Assembly: GCF_037992945.1 (NCBI RefSeq)
Contig: NZ_CP150304.1
Coordinates: 2,173,501-2,237,500, forward strand
Direction of reading: 5' to 3'
Length of the DNA stretch: 64,000 bases
DNA from: Peribacillus sp. FSL E2-0218
GTDB taxonomy: Bacteria; Bacillota; Bacilli; Bacillales; DSM-1321
Below the pieces are notes generated by a model, which saw only the letters and a program-made list of their open reading frames with translations, was not told the origin of the DNA and ran no database searches. This document shows, in pieces, positions 43,833-52,183 of the stretch; within the stretch, counting starts at the first letter, position 1, and each line of letters opens with the position of its first letter. The position numbers and the translations under genes are program-made.

Positions 43833-44621
43833 TTGATTACTCATTTCGCGGATTTAGAATTAACAACAGTATCTTTAGAAGGCGTAAAACAATGCTACGC
43901 TAACAGACTGCAGCTCCCCATCATCTATGAATCCAATGATTTCATTCGGTTTCAGCTTACGTCATTTACGACTTTAAGTTTTAGAGAGACCTATGAATCG
44001 GTTCCTCCAGCGCACTTTGCTTTTCAAGTCCCGTATTCAAAGTTTGATGAAGTGGCAGCTTTCGTTCAACAATCTGGATTATTGATTTTAAAACAAGAAC
44101 TGGGCCAGTATATTGACGAAACAAATGGGAGGAAAAATCTATATTTCCGTGATGGAGATGGTCACCTTCTTGAAATTATTGCACATGATTTTATTAAAGA
44201 GGACGTAATAAACACTACTGGCAAGTTAAGGACACTTTATATAAGAGAGATAGGCTTTCCTGTTGATAACGTCCCAACTTTTCGTGATTGGCTGAAAAAG
44301 GATTTTGGCATGAAAACAGTAAACGAATCAGATCTATTCAATTTTGTAATCAGTGGAACGGCACATGCAATAGTTGTTTCAAAACAGAGACCTTGGATCC
44401 CCATTGCCATGAAGGCATTGCCGCCAAAGATGGTGGTGACATTTGGTACACCCGAGCTAGAGTTTATTAAAAACCTCTCAAAAAACATGGACAACTCTCT
44501 TTTGAAAGAAAAGAAGCTACTTATAACGAAGGATGATTATACTTTTTGGATTGAGCACACTCCTGATTTTACAGCTTCTTTGGCAGAAAGTTTAAATTTA
44601 CCTAACGTTTCATCAGGTTAA
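43833..44621 (+). CDS. VOC (glyoxalase-like) family protein
   Basis: A 262-residue protein with two VOC modules. The first (residues 1-125) ends in the typical LYFRDGDGHLLEIIAHD strand; the second (from LRTLYIREIGFPVDN) is diverged. This matches B. subtilis-type proteins of the CatE/YwbC superfamily, but metal ligands are only partly conserved (Glu in LLEII), so activity is uncertain. It starts at TTG after GGGGGGAAG and ends at a terminator. Confidence 0.78.
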   Translation: MITHFADLELTTVSLEGVKQCYANRLQLPIIYESNDFIRFQLTSFTTLSFRETYESVPPAHFAFQVPYSKFDEVAAFVQQSGLLILKQELGQYIDETNGRKNLYFRDGDGHLLEIIAHDFIKEDVINTTGKLRTLYIREIGFPVDNVPTFRDWLKKDFGMKTVNESDLFNFVISGTAHAIVVSKQRPWIPIAMKALPPKMVVTFGTPELEFIKNLSKNMDNSLLKEKKLLITKDDYTFWIEHTPDFTASLAESLNLPNVSSG

Positions 44622-44627
44622 GATTTT

Positions 44628-44656
44628 AACACCGTTCGGATCATTAGAACGGTGTT
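44628..44656 (+). terminator. terminator after the VOC gene
   Basis: AACACCGTTC pairs perfectly with GAACGGTGTT across a nine-base loop; the following sequence is only moderately T-rich. Confidence 0.65.
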
Positions 44657-44672
44657 TACGAATTTTGCTTGA

Positions 44673-44918
44673 TTATTTATTTGTTGAACAGTCTTTCACT
44701 AGTTCGATAAATTCTTGTGCCTTTTTCTCATCTTTTTTTAACACCTCGATGTTTGCTGGTATTAAAAGAACCTTTATAATCTTGTTGTTATGTCAAAAAA
44801 CATGAGTGTAACGGGCATCTACATATAGTTCCCTGAACCATTCTTCAGAACTTAGATTTTCAATCGCCATCTTTAGCTTGGAAGAGGAGGTGGCTTTCAA
44901 TAGAATTATCTCTGACAT
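44673..44918 (-). pseudogene. small unknown gene interrupted by an in-frame TGA
   Basis: A minus-strand frame starts with ATG at 44918 (MSEIILLKATSSSKLKMAIE), runs through SSEEWFRELYVDARYTHVF, meets TGA at 44795-44793, and continues in the same frame as HNNKIIKVLLIPANIEVLKK to a TAA. Both halves look like real protein, so one base change appears to have broken an 81-residue gene. The family is not known to me. Confidence 0.55.
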
Positions 44919-44921
44919 TAT

Positions 44922-45095
44922 TTGAATGAAATCCACGCTAATTCACCAGCCTTTTTTAAAAATGATTTTCAACTATCTATACGCAGAAATGTTTGGATGC
45001 ATTCCTTTGCTTGTTGATATGCGTTCGGAGCTAGGAAATTGTTTGAAGACTCACTTGAACAGCTTTTTGGATTGGTGGGGGATGAAGATGCTTAA
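44922..45095 (+). pseudogene. short unknown reading frame interrupted by TGA
   Basis: A plus-strand frame from TTG at 44922 reads NEIHANSPAFFKNDFQLSIR ... VWMHSFAC, then TGA at 45015-45017, then YAFGARKLFEDSLEQLFGLV and ends GDEDA-TAA at 45095. It overlaps the start of the DUF402 gene by eight bases. Both sides of the stop look protein-like. It could be a decayed gene once translationally coupled to DUF402. Confidence 0.35.
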
Positions 45096-45630
45096 ACGAA
45101 AATATGGAAACCGATTAGATTGGAAACGTGTCTTGGAGAGAAAGTATGCACAAGCGTTTCTTGATACTAAACAATATAAGGGCTATATCACTTTATTGCA
45201 TGCAATTAAAGTGGCTGAACCATTATTCGCCATGTACGAAGAAAAGAAAATTTGTATTGTAGATGATGGCTATATGTGGCTTCAACAATTTCCCTTGGAA
45301 AAAAACCATTCAGTGACAACAATGTATGATGATAAAGGAAAGATAGTGCAATGGTATATTGATGTTTGCCTGAGGAATGGAGTAGAGCATGATATTCCCT
45401 ATTTGGATGATTTATTTTTAGATCTCATTTTACTGCCTTCTGGAGAAGTCATACAAAAGGATGCCGATGAGTTAGAAGCGGCATTATTAAGTGGAATGAT
45501 TGATATATCTCTTTACGATGCTGCTTGGAATGAAGGGAAGCTCCTTACTCATCTAATAAATAACGGCAGCTTTGAATTGCTTGAGCTATCCCACTATCAT
45601 AAGGGGTTATTAATTAATGAATTAAAGTGA
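45088..45630 (+). CDS. DUF402 family protein
   Basis: A 180-residue protein. KRKYGNRLDWKRVLERKYAQ at the start and the core CIVDDGYMWLQQFPL ... VQWYIDVCLRNGVE ... YLDDLFLDLILLPSGEV are characteristic of DUF402, whose members include nucleotide and phosphonate hydrolases such as FomD and B. subtilis YgaC (nucleoside tri- and diphosphate phosphatase). The conserved acidic residues in DLFLDL that bind metal are kept. The ATG at 45088 follows GGTGGGGG; the frame is open 160 bases further upstream, but that part lacks a ribosome binding site and overlaps a different decayed frame. Confidence 0.82.
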   Translation: MLKRKYGNRLDWKRVLERKYAQAFLDTKQYKGYITLLHAIKVAEPLFAMYEEKKICIVDDGYMWLQQFPLEKNHSVTTMYDDKGKIVQWYIDVCLRNGVEHDIPYLDDLFLDLILLPSGEVIQKDADELEAALLSGMIDISLYDAAWNEGKLLTHLINNGSFELLELSHYHKGLLINELK

Positions 45631-45726
45631 CTTTTTATAAAAAAGTTAAATATTTCGACTTCATACCTTGTCAGGAATAGTTTAACAAGGCGTATCGGAA
45701 GAGCGATAGTTAGGGGGGGAAAGTAT

Positions 45727-46371
45727 ATGGGAGAACAAGAGAAGCTAAGGATCTTTGATGAAAACAAAAAACAAATCGGCGTTGCTTCTCGGAGTGATGT
45801 ACATAGGAATGGATATTGGCATGAAGTGTTTCATTGTTGGTTTATCATCAATGAACGTGGAATGGATTATATTTATTTACAGCTTCGCAGTGAAAATAAA
45901 AAAGACTATCCTAACCTTTTGGATATTACTGCTGCTGGACATTTATTAGTTGATGAAACAGTAAAGGATGGAGTAAGGGAAATAAAAGAAGAAATAGGAA
46001 TCGATCTAGCTTTTGAGGATTTAGTTCAGTTAGGTGTTATGGAATATTGTGTTATTAAAGACCATTTTATTGATAAAGAATTAGCAAACGTTTTTTTATA
46101 TAAGAGTGGGAATACATTGGATGATTTTACACTTCAAGTAGAAGAAGTTTCAGGAATTGTAAAAGCACAATTTAGTGATTTTGCTCAACTTTGGTTTTAT
46201 GAAAAAGATGAGATTGAAATGAAAGGTTTTGAAGTAAATGAGGATGGAAAAACGCTTAAAATAAATAAATATGTAAACAGGAATGACTTTGTCCCACATG
46301 AAATGTCTTTTTATCAAGAAGTTATTCAAAAGATACACGAACAGGGTAAAATATTTAAAGCATGTAAGTAA
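45727..46371 (+). CDS. Nudix hydrolase
   Basis: A 214-residue protein with a complete Nudix box, from GHLLVDE to REIKEEIGI (residues ~79-100). The N-terminal EKLRIFDENKKQIGVASRSDVH and WHEVFHCWFI pattern is that of the isopentenyl-diphosphate-isomerase-like Nudix group (YfcD-like), so the substrate is a pyrophosphate compound of unknown identity. GGGGGGAA precedes the ATG. Confidence 0.85.
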   Translation: MGEQEKLRIFDENKKQIGVASRSDVHRNGYWHEVFHCWFIINERGMDYIYLQLRSENKKDYPNLLDITAAGHLLVDETVKDGVREIKEEIGIDLAFEDLVQLGVMEYCVIKDHFIDKELANVFLYKSGNTLDDFTLQVEEVSGIVKAQFSDFAQLWFYEKDEIEMKGFEVNEDGKTLKINKYVNRNDFVPHEMSFYQEVIQKIHEQGKIFKACK

Positions 46372-46400
46372 AGTAAGAAAAAATATAAGGTGGAATGATC

Positions 46401-46715
46401 ATGATTGGTTTGCTGAACCTTGGAAGTCTCGTGCTTGGACTACTTGCTTGGATCCTTCCGATTGTAAATCTCTTTCGATTTAAAAGAAAGGAGGGTAACA
46501 GCTGGGTTACACTTTCTTTAATAAGTATCAGTGCTTGTGCTACATCGTTATGTTTCCAGATTATATATCATTATCACCTAGTAAGGATTGAGGATTGGGG
46601 TGCCCTTATGGACACCATGTATGCGGTTGCATTCACAGCTACAGTTCTCCTCATCGTTACCACGATTTTAAATGTAATTACGTTAGTTTTATATCGTGAT
46701 AGAACAGTAAAGTAG
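46401..46715 (+). CDS. small three-helix membrane protein, unknown
   Basis: A 104-residue protein with three transmembrane segments (about residues 3-22, 35-55 and 69-94). I recall very similar small Bacillus proteins annotated as cytochrome c oxidase subunit 4-like, with the phrases LLAWILPIVNL and EDWGALMDTM, but their function is not established. GGTGGA precedes the ATG at 46401; an ATG two codons earlier is also possible. It follows the Nudix gene by 29 bases. Confidence 0.7.
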   Translation: MIGLLNLGSLVLGLLAWILPIVNLFRFKRKEGNSWVTLSLISISACATSLCFQIIYHYHLVRIEDWGALMDTMYAVAFTATVLLIVTTILNVITLVLYRDRTVK

Positions 46716-47032
46716 AGGTGTGGATGTATAGAAAGATGTACGCTGGAGTAAAGACGGTATAGACTTCATTATGTATTTATCCTTCTGACAGGTATGGTTC
46801 TAATTATTTTGGAAGCGTGCCTCATGTTTTGTTGAATTTGTAATTTTTCTGTTCATTTTTTGGTATCCTTTCTAACGATTTAGCAATCTGGATACGACGA
46901 AAATAGGTGAGTGGCCTCGGCAGTTCTTTATCTTATGAAAATTGCAGGGGAGAGGAAAGAAGACAGTATATTCATGCAGGGAACATTGGTCATGACTTGC
47001 ATGTGAAAAGCTAAAAATGAGGGTGTTATTGT
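46716..47032. other. intergenic region with no feature found
   Basis: About 317 bases. I see no gene, strong hairpin or repeat here. A promoter for the S51-type gene is expected, but I cannot place it with confidence. Confidence 0.3.
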
Positions 47033-47644
47033 TTGTGTAAAATATTATTAACGTCTAATGGCTTTTTTACGGATAGGATTAAACAACAATTCCTGCAAAG
47101 TATTGATGGTCAAATTATGAACGCAAAAGCCGCTATCATTACTACAGGTTCTCAACAGAAGCAATACAATAAGTTTGCAATGAAGGCAAAAGAAGACTTA
47201 GGGAAAATGGGTTTTAAGCAAGTTGATTTTATGGATATAGAATTTGCTTTTCCTGAACGACTTAAACCATATAACGTGATTTACATTAACGGCGGGAACC
47301 CGTTTCATTTGCTGTTTCATATGAAAAAAAGTGGTGCTGACTTGATTTTAAAGGGCTTAGCAAAACTAAACACTGTATTTGTCGGGGTAAGTGCTGGAGC
47401 AATCATTCTAGGCCCGAACATCGAGGTTGTGAATTTTTTTACTCCGCAAATCAATACGGTACATATGAAGGATTTAGCTGCATTGAGTTTAACCGATATT
47501 GCTGTTTTTCCTCATTATGATCGAGAAGATCTGTTTCCTAATAACGCTGGCAAGTCAATAGAAGAGAGGTTGAAAGTGTTCGAACATATAAATGAATGTT
47601 CTCTTGTAAGACTCAAGGATGACGAATCCATCCTTTTACAGTGA
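47033..47644 (+). CDS. S51-family peptidase (dipeptidase E-like)
   Basis: A 203-residue protein with the class I glutamine-amidotransferase-like fold of S51 peptidases. The catalytic Ser lies in VFVGVSAGAIIL, preceded by YINGGNPFHLLFHM; a candidate His is in VFPHYDRED. Relatives cleave Asp-X dipeptides or cyanophycin fragments. It starts at TTG with a weak ribosome binding site (GAGGGTG). No obvious partner gene is nearby; a decayed VOC gene follows. Confidence 0.8.
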   Translation: MCKILLTSNGFFTDRIKQQFLQSIDGQIMNAKAAIITTGSQQKQYNKFAMKAKEDLGKMGFKQVDFMDIEFAFPERLKPYNVIYINGGNPFHLLFHMKKSGADLILKGLAKLNTVFVGVSAGAIILGPNIEVVNFFTPQINTVHMKDLAALSLTDIAVFPHYDREDLFPNNAGKSIEERLKVFEHINECSLVRLKDDESILLQ

Positions 47645-47746
47645 AAATCGAAGAATAAAAAAAGGTCAGCGCTGAAAACTTTTTTTGATATGAAATATCT
47701 TGATGTAAGATTTTTATGGCTGCATTTTTTTGGAGGGTGCATTTGT

Positions 47747-48031
47747 ATGCAAACAAATATAATTCAAAAAGTAGGGCAAATTGGGTTAGCTGTTAAAGAT
47801 TTAGATAACAAAGATAAACTTGATCTTCCGCTTTTATTTAACACTGAAAATATGGCATTCTTTGAATGCAATGGACTGCGATTGCTTTTAAGCCTCCCGG
47901 GTATTTTAGTGAGTTCAATACCAGCTGATTTTGCTGTAACCATGATTCGGCAAGCCATATCTAATGTCACTATCCTCATGATTGCATCTGAATGTTGGAG
48001 AATTGGTGCCCAATATTTTATGAACTATTGA
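47747..48031 (+). pseudogene. truncated VOC/glyoxalase-family gene
   Basis: Starting at ATG 47747 after GGAGGG, the first ~45 residues (QKVGQIGLAVKDL, then KLDLPLLFNTENMAFFECNG and LRLLLSLP) are clearly the start of a small VOC protein, but about seven residues are missing after KDL, where such proteins have RA-x-x-FY. After LLSLP the sequence loses similarity and runs into an unrelated tail. The gene has lost both an internal segment and its second half, so it should be inactive. Confidence 0.65.
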
Positions 48032-48148
48032 ATTTGAAAGTATAAAAGCCCTCTTGAATGATGTGTCACAGGACACTGACCCAACACTAAAAAAGGGGGC
48101 TTGTTTATGTTATTCACCGTACGAGTGATCTGGAAATTTCCTTGCCTT

Positions 48149-48706
48149 TCAATCCTCAATGGATAGGGAGGGTGCCTGTCCCATTTTCATGATCAGAAAT
48201 CCGCTCCAGGCAAACAGGAGGGAAGCAAGGTAAAAAATGCTGCCGATCGTTAGGAAGTCGACTAAATATCCGGTGGCGATTACCGCCGCTGCCGCACCAA
48301 TGGAGGTCCAGACATGGTAGTTGCCGATTTCCTTGCCAGCCGTCGCTTTCGTAACATATCGTGCAAGTACAGTTTTTTCCGTGTTTTTTTGAACGGCTCC
48401 AAGAATGCCCATGATAATTTGCAAGAGATACACATGCCATATTTCATAGGCAAGAGGAAAGGCCAGGAGGATCAGGGCCATTCCCCATGAATAAATGAGG
48501 AGAAATGCTTTGTCACCTGCTTTGTCCGTGATTTTTCCTATCAGTGGGTAACATAGTGCTGCAGTCAGCGAAAATATTCCATATGCCCAGCCGAATTGGG
48601 AATAGCTTGTCCCGACATTTTTGATAAGCAATATATAAAAGGGGAATATCATGCTTGCAGCCATTCCTACAGTACCTTGGTAAACAATAAATCGTTTATA
48701 ATTCAT
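48149..48706 (-). CDS. half-length MFS-type membrane protein
   Basis: A 185-residue protein with six transmembrane helices. The loop between the second and third helices (GKITDKAGDKAFLLI) is the MFS signature, so it is one half of a normal twelve-helix transporter. The frame is complete, with its own start overlapping the flavoprotein gene by four bases and a clean stop; there is no sign of the other half on either side. It may work as a dimer, or be the retained half of a decayed transporter. Confidence 0.7.
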   Translation of the reverse strand: MNYKRFIVYQGTVGMAASMIFPFYILLIKNVGTSYSQFGWAYGIFSLTAALCYPLIGKITDKAGDKAFLLIYSWGMALILLAFPLAYEIWHVYLLQIIMGILGAVQKNTEKTVLARYVTKATAGKEIGNYHVWTSIGAAAAVIATGYLVDFLTIGSIFYLASLLFAWSGFLIMKMGQAPSLSIED

Positions 48707-50145
48707 GGATGATACTCCTTATAGAAAAGATTCAAAAAGCGATTATCTGGATCGTATTTCTTTTTTAAGTGAAAGAATTCCTCCGCATGAGGATAGGCTT
48801 CATATAATTGAGCTTTGGTCGGATACCCGTAATAAGGTAAATAATAGCTGCCACTATGGGCTAGCGCCACATCGATCATGCTGCGGATGACCCTTTCCGT
48901 GTTTCGTTTACTTTCGTCATCAGTTCCTTGGTTGATGAGCATGACAAGGGCGAACATATCGTCTTTGGCATACGACATAAGTGAATCATCGTTTTTTTCA
49001 ACATAACGAATGGTAATATTTAATAAATTAAAATCTTTTTCATTGGACAAAACGTTTCTTAAATCATCGATGTAATCCGCAAACTGATCTACCGGCACGA
49101 AGTATTCCTGCAGTACTTCCGTTTTGGAGGGATTGCTATAATCCATGAAGGCCGAGTCGGACCGCATCGCATTATTCCTGGAAATCATGGTCCCATCCAG
49201 CTTGGCGGTGTATGACTCCTGAATGTTCCAAAACCGCTCTTTTCCCCAATCATTGTAACGCGATAAGCCGAGGAAGAATTTTGGTAGGGCCACGATCGTT
49301 TCCCGTTTCAGGAAATCGTAGTCCGCAAGCCTCGTTTGATTTTTCGCCATATAATAGTCGGTTACATACATTTCGTCCAGATAGGAACCAGGAGCGACGG
49401 ATATCCTAGCTAGATGCATTTTCACCTCATTCTTTTGCAAAACCTCTTGTTTAAAATACGACGTATATTCATCATAATGCAGTGATTTTGTTTTGATTTG
49501 ATATAGCTCATCATCAGTGAGATGAAGGGTCACATCCAGAATGATGCCAAACAAACCATATCCGCCGATGACCGCAGAAAACAATTCCGGATTTTCTTCA
49601 CGGCTCACGGTGAGAATCTGTCCTTTTGCATCAAGCAATCGAAACGACTCAACAGTTTCAATCAATGCATGATGCCGGATATCGCGGCCGTGGACATTGA
49701 CGCTCAAAGAACCGCCGATTGTGAATATATTCTGAGATTGGCTGACCTTTAATGATAGTCCGTAAGGGTTGATATACTCTTGCACATCGGCCCAAGTTGC
49801 GCCGCTCTGGACCGTGATACGCTTCCTCGATACATTCAAATCAAGGATTTCATCATAATTCTTCATATCGATCAGGATCCCATTCGGATATAAGGTCTGT
49901 CCCCCTTGGCTGTGCTGCATACCGGCAATGGATATTGGGTCATCGTCCTTCCTTGCTTTCAACACGATCTTTTGGAGCGCCCCTTCATCATCTTCTGCTT
50001 TAATTGCCTTCATTTTAACCGGCATCAGCCGGCTGATATCTTCGGCGATCGGGTGGTTTAGCTTGAAATGAAATGCGTGTAGGGAAAGACCGAATAATAT
50101 AGAATATAAGATGGCAAAGATAAATCGTTTCATAATAAAGCTCAA
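48703..50145 (-). CDS. membrane-anchored FAD-binding oxidoreductase
   Basis: A ~480-residue protein with one N-terminal transmembrane helix, then a FAD-binding PCMH-type domain (SIAGMQHSQGG, TVQSGATWADVQEYI, FTIGGSLSVNVHGRD, GGYGLFGIILDVTLHL). The C-terminal substrate domain ends in KKYDPDNRFLNLFYKEY. It resembles aldonolactone/alditol oxidases, but the His or Cys that binds FAD covalently in some relatives is only suggested (NVHGRD). The TTG at 50145 follows AGGAG; an ATG at 50184 is possible. The gene is coupled to the half-length MFS gene. Confidence 0.82.
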   Translation of the reverse strand: MSFIMKRFIFAILYSILFGLSLHAFHFKLNHPIAEDISRLMPVKMKAIKAEDDEGALQKIVLKARKDDDPISIAGMQHSQGGQTLYPNGILIDMKNYDEILDLNVSRKRITVQSGATWADVQEYINPYGLSLKVSQSQNIFTIGGSLSVNVHGRDIRHHALIETVESFRLLDAKGQILTVSREENPELFSAVIGGYGLFGIILDVTLHLTDDELYQIKTKSLHYDEYTSYFKQEVLQKNEVKMHLARISVAPGSYLDEMYVTDYYMAKNQTRLADYDFLKRETIVALPKFFLGLSRYNDWGKERFWNIQESYTAKLDGTMISRNNAMRSDSAFMDYSNPSKTEVLQEYFVPVDQFADYIDDLRNVLSNEKDFNLLNITIRYVEKNDDSLMSYAKDDMFALVMLINQGTDDESKRNTERVIRSMIDVALAHSGSYYLPYYGYPTKAQLYEAYPHAEEFFHLKKKYDPDNRFLNLFYKEYHP

Positions 50146-50184
50146 GTAGCTCCTCTTTTTAGTATTTAATTCTAATGTATTCAT

Positions 50185-50484
50185 AGTTCATATATAACTG
50201 ATTCAGGTTTGTTGATCATGTAGGAGGAAGTCCGCGTTACTCTATCATAACCTTTATCACTAAAAAGCCTAGAAAAATAGTGAAATGATTGGACGCTGGA
50301 TTTTTTTTCACTGGCGTATCCATTAATCTTTTCATCTAGTTATATCGTAAATAAAACCAGGATAGTTTAGGAGTGAGGAATTTGCCGTGATGACTTGTTC
50401 AAAGCATTCGCTTTCGAATAGAATGGAGGAAAGGGCAGTGCTTATATTCTATTGATGAATGCTTCTTGGAAATGAGGTGATTAG
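50185..50484. other. divergent intergenic region
   Basis: About 300 bases between the minus-strand flavoprotein and the plus-strand AraC regulator. It must hold promoters for both. I find no clear palindrome, repeat or small gene in it. Confidence 0.3.
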
Positions 50485-51966
50485 GTGGAAATCCATTTGG
50501 TGGCAAAGGATGAGATAGAGGCCCAAGGAATTCGGTGGATCGTGGAGTCCCACCTAACCGGGATCCGATTGGTCCTCTGGGAAACGATTGAAGAATTCGA
50601 AAAAGACATGCGCAACCAGCAGCCGGAATTCGTTATTTTGGATATGGATATGTGGACAAATGATAGTGAAGCGATGGGCGTTTCATTAAAACGAAGGGGA
50701 ATTCGATGGTTAGGCATTTCATCGGAGAGAATATTTCAAACGGCTTATCGGGCCTTGCAGTTTCGTGCAGAAGATGTTCTATTCCGTCCCTTTTCTTCAG
50801 CGGATTTGGTGAAGCATATTCAACAATTGCGTTATCAATTAAGAAATGGACAAGGCATTCACGCGAGGAACACATTGGGCGAAGAGCAATCATTGGATAT
50901 CAATTATCCGGATTTCTTCCTGACAGAGCGGAGGCATGATCATCGAATTACGATGGCCGCATTTTTGACGCCGGATAATAAAACGCTTCCTCTCGTTTAT
51001 GATGATCTTCAGCGGTATTCCTTTATCGGAAAAAACCAGATCTTCGCTTTATCGGATTTCATTTTATGCGTCCAGGAATCGGAGGGGGATGAGGTGTTCA
51101 AGGAAGAATACCAAGCATTCCTCGCTCAATGGAAAGAAAAAATGGACGAGCCGCTTGCCATCATCATCAAAGCGGCAACGCCCGCCGATTCTTTAAAAAA
51201 GATCTATCAGCAAACGCGTGAATTGACGAGACAAATCTTTTTTGATGGATATGATATCATCTTGGCTGAAAGTCAACGAATGTCCCCGAAGGAGATGGAT
51301 CCATTCCTTACTCCTCTTGAACAAAGACTGTGGATAGAAATGCTCGAAAGGCGGGATGCGAAAGCGATCAAGGAATGGACCGAACGCGAATTCCTCACTT
51401 TCCAACGGCCATATCCCGACCCGGAAATCGTTCGCATTCGCCTAACAAGCGTACTGGCGCAAATTCGCAGGCACATGAAATCATATAACCTGCAAACCGC
51501 CTCTCTAGAAGCGATTTATTATGACGTCTTCCAGCAAATCGTACATAAACCGGTCATTCATCAAATCGTAAAAGCCTTGCACTCGTTCACCACCCATTTG
51601 CTTCAGCAGGATCATGAACAAGTACAAGAAGGAGCGAACACACTAAGCGAAAAAGCAAGGGAACTGATTGAGTCCAATTATTGGGATCCCCAGTGGAATT
51701 TATCGGCCTGTGCAGACATATTGCGTATTAATAAAAGCACCCTCAGCCGTCGTTTTGCAGCTGAGTCCGGCACGTCATTCCGCAGTACGCTTCATCAAGT
51801 GCGGATAAGGGAGGCAAAACGTCTCTTAAAGGAAACGGATTTATCATTGGAGGAAATCGCACAATTGGCGGGCTATTCCCACCAAACCTACTTCAATGCC
51901 AAATTCAAATTGTTTGAGGCTTGCACCCCTTCAGCTTATCGGTGGGGATTAAAGGGTTCTATGTAA
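50485..51966 (+). CDS. AraC-family regulator with receiver-like N-terminal domain
   Basis: A 493-residue protein of YesN-like build. Residues 1-120 form a receiver-like domain (VILDMDMW with the candidate phospho-acceptor Asp, and GISSERIFQTAYRALQFRAEDVLFRPF around switch residues). The middle ~260 residues are uncharacterised. The last ~100 residues form an AraC double HTH (LSACADILRINKSTLSRRFAAESG and LSLEEIAQLAGYSHQTYFNAKFK). It starts at GTG. No histidine kinase is encoded nearby. It stands directly upstream of hutU on the same strand, so it is the probable activator of the histidine-type catabolic genes that follow. Confidence 0.85.
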   Translation: MEIHLVAKDEIEAQGIRWIVESHLTGIRLVLWETIEEFEKDMRNQQPEFVILDMDMWTNDSEAMGVSLKRRGIRWLGISSERIFQTAYRALQFRAEDVLFRPFSSADLVKHIQQLRYQLRNGQGIHARNTLGEEQSLDINYPDFFLTERRHDHRITMAAFLTPDNKTLPLVYDDLQRYSFIGKNQIFALSDFILCVQESEGDEVFKEEYQAFLAQWKEKMDEPLAIIIKAATPADSLKKIYQQTRELTRQIFFDGYDIILAESQRMSPKEMDPFLTPLEQRLWIEMLERRDAKAIKEWTEREFLTFQRPYPDPEIVRIRLTSVLAQIRRHMKSYNLQTASLEAIYYDVFQQIVHKPVIHQIVKALHSFTTHLLQQDHEQVQEGANTLSEKARELIESNYWDPQWNLSACADILRINKSTLSRRFAAESGTSFRSTLHQVRIREAKRLLKETDLSLEEIAQLAGYSHQTYFNAKFKLFEACTPSAYRWGLKGSM

Positions 51967-51999
51967 AGGTCAAAACCTATTGAAAACGATATTTTTTCA

Positions 52000-52030
52000 A
52001 CGGTTCAGTCGCTGCTGAACCGTATTTTTT
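52000..52030 (+). terminator. terminator after the AraC regulator gene
   Basis: ACGGTTCAG pairs perfectly with CTGAACCGT across a six-base loop and is followed by ATTTTTTT. hutU has its own promoter after it. Confidence 0.85.
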
Positions 52031-52183
52031 TGTAGAAAATATTAAACAGATTGGAATCATTCATAATATTATAATTTTAACTGTAAAAATATGAAACTAT
52101 TTATAAAATAATCATTATATTATAAGTAATTTTCTGAATTTTTCCTATACAATGAAAATATACCGAAACAAGGAGGCAATACT

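Noticed and set aside
44926..45087. A 54-codon N-terminal extension of the DUF402 protein.
   Set aside because: The family starts at about KRKYG, a ribosome binding site precedes the ATG at 45088, and the extension has no family similarity.
44673..45095. TGA recoding as tryptophan or selenocysteine.
   Set aside because: TGA is the ordinary stop of many intact genes in the window, and I see no SECIS-type stem-loop that is convincing next to these codons.
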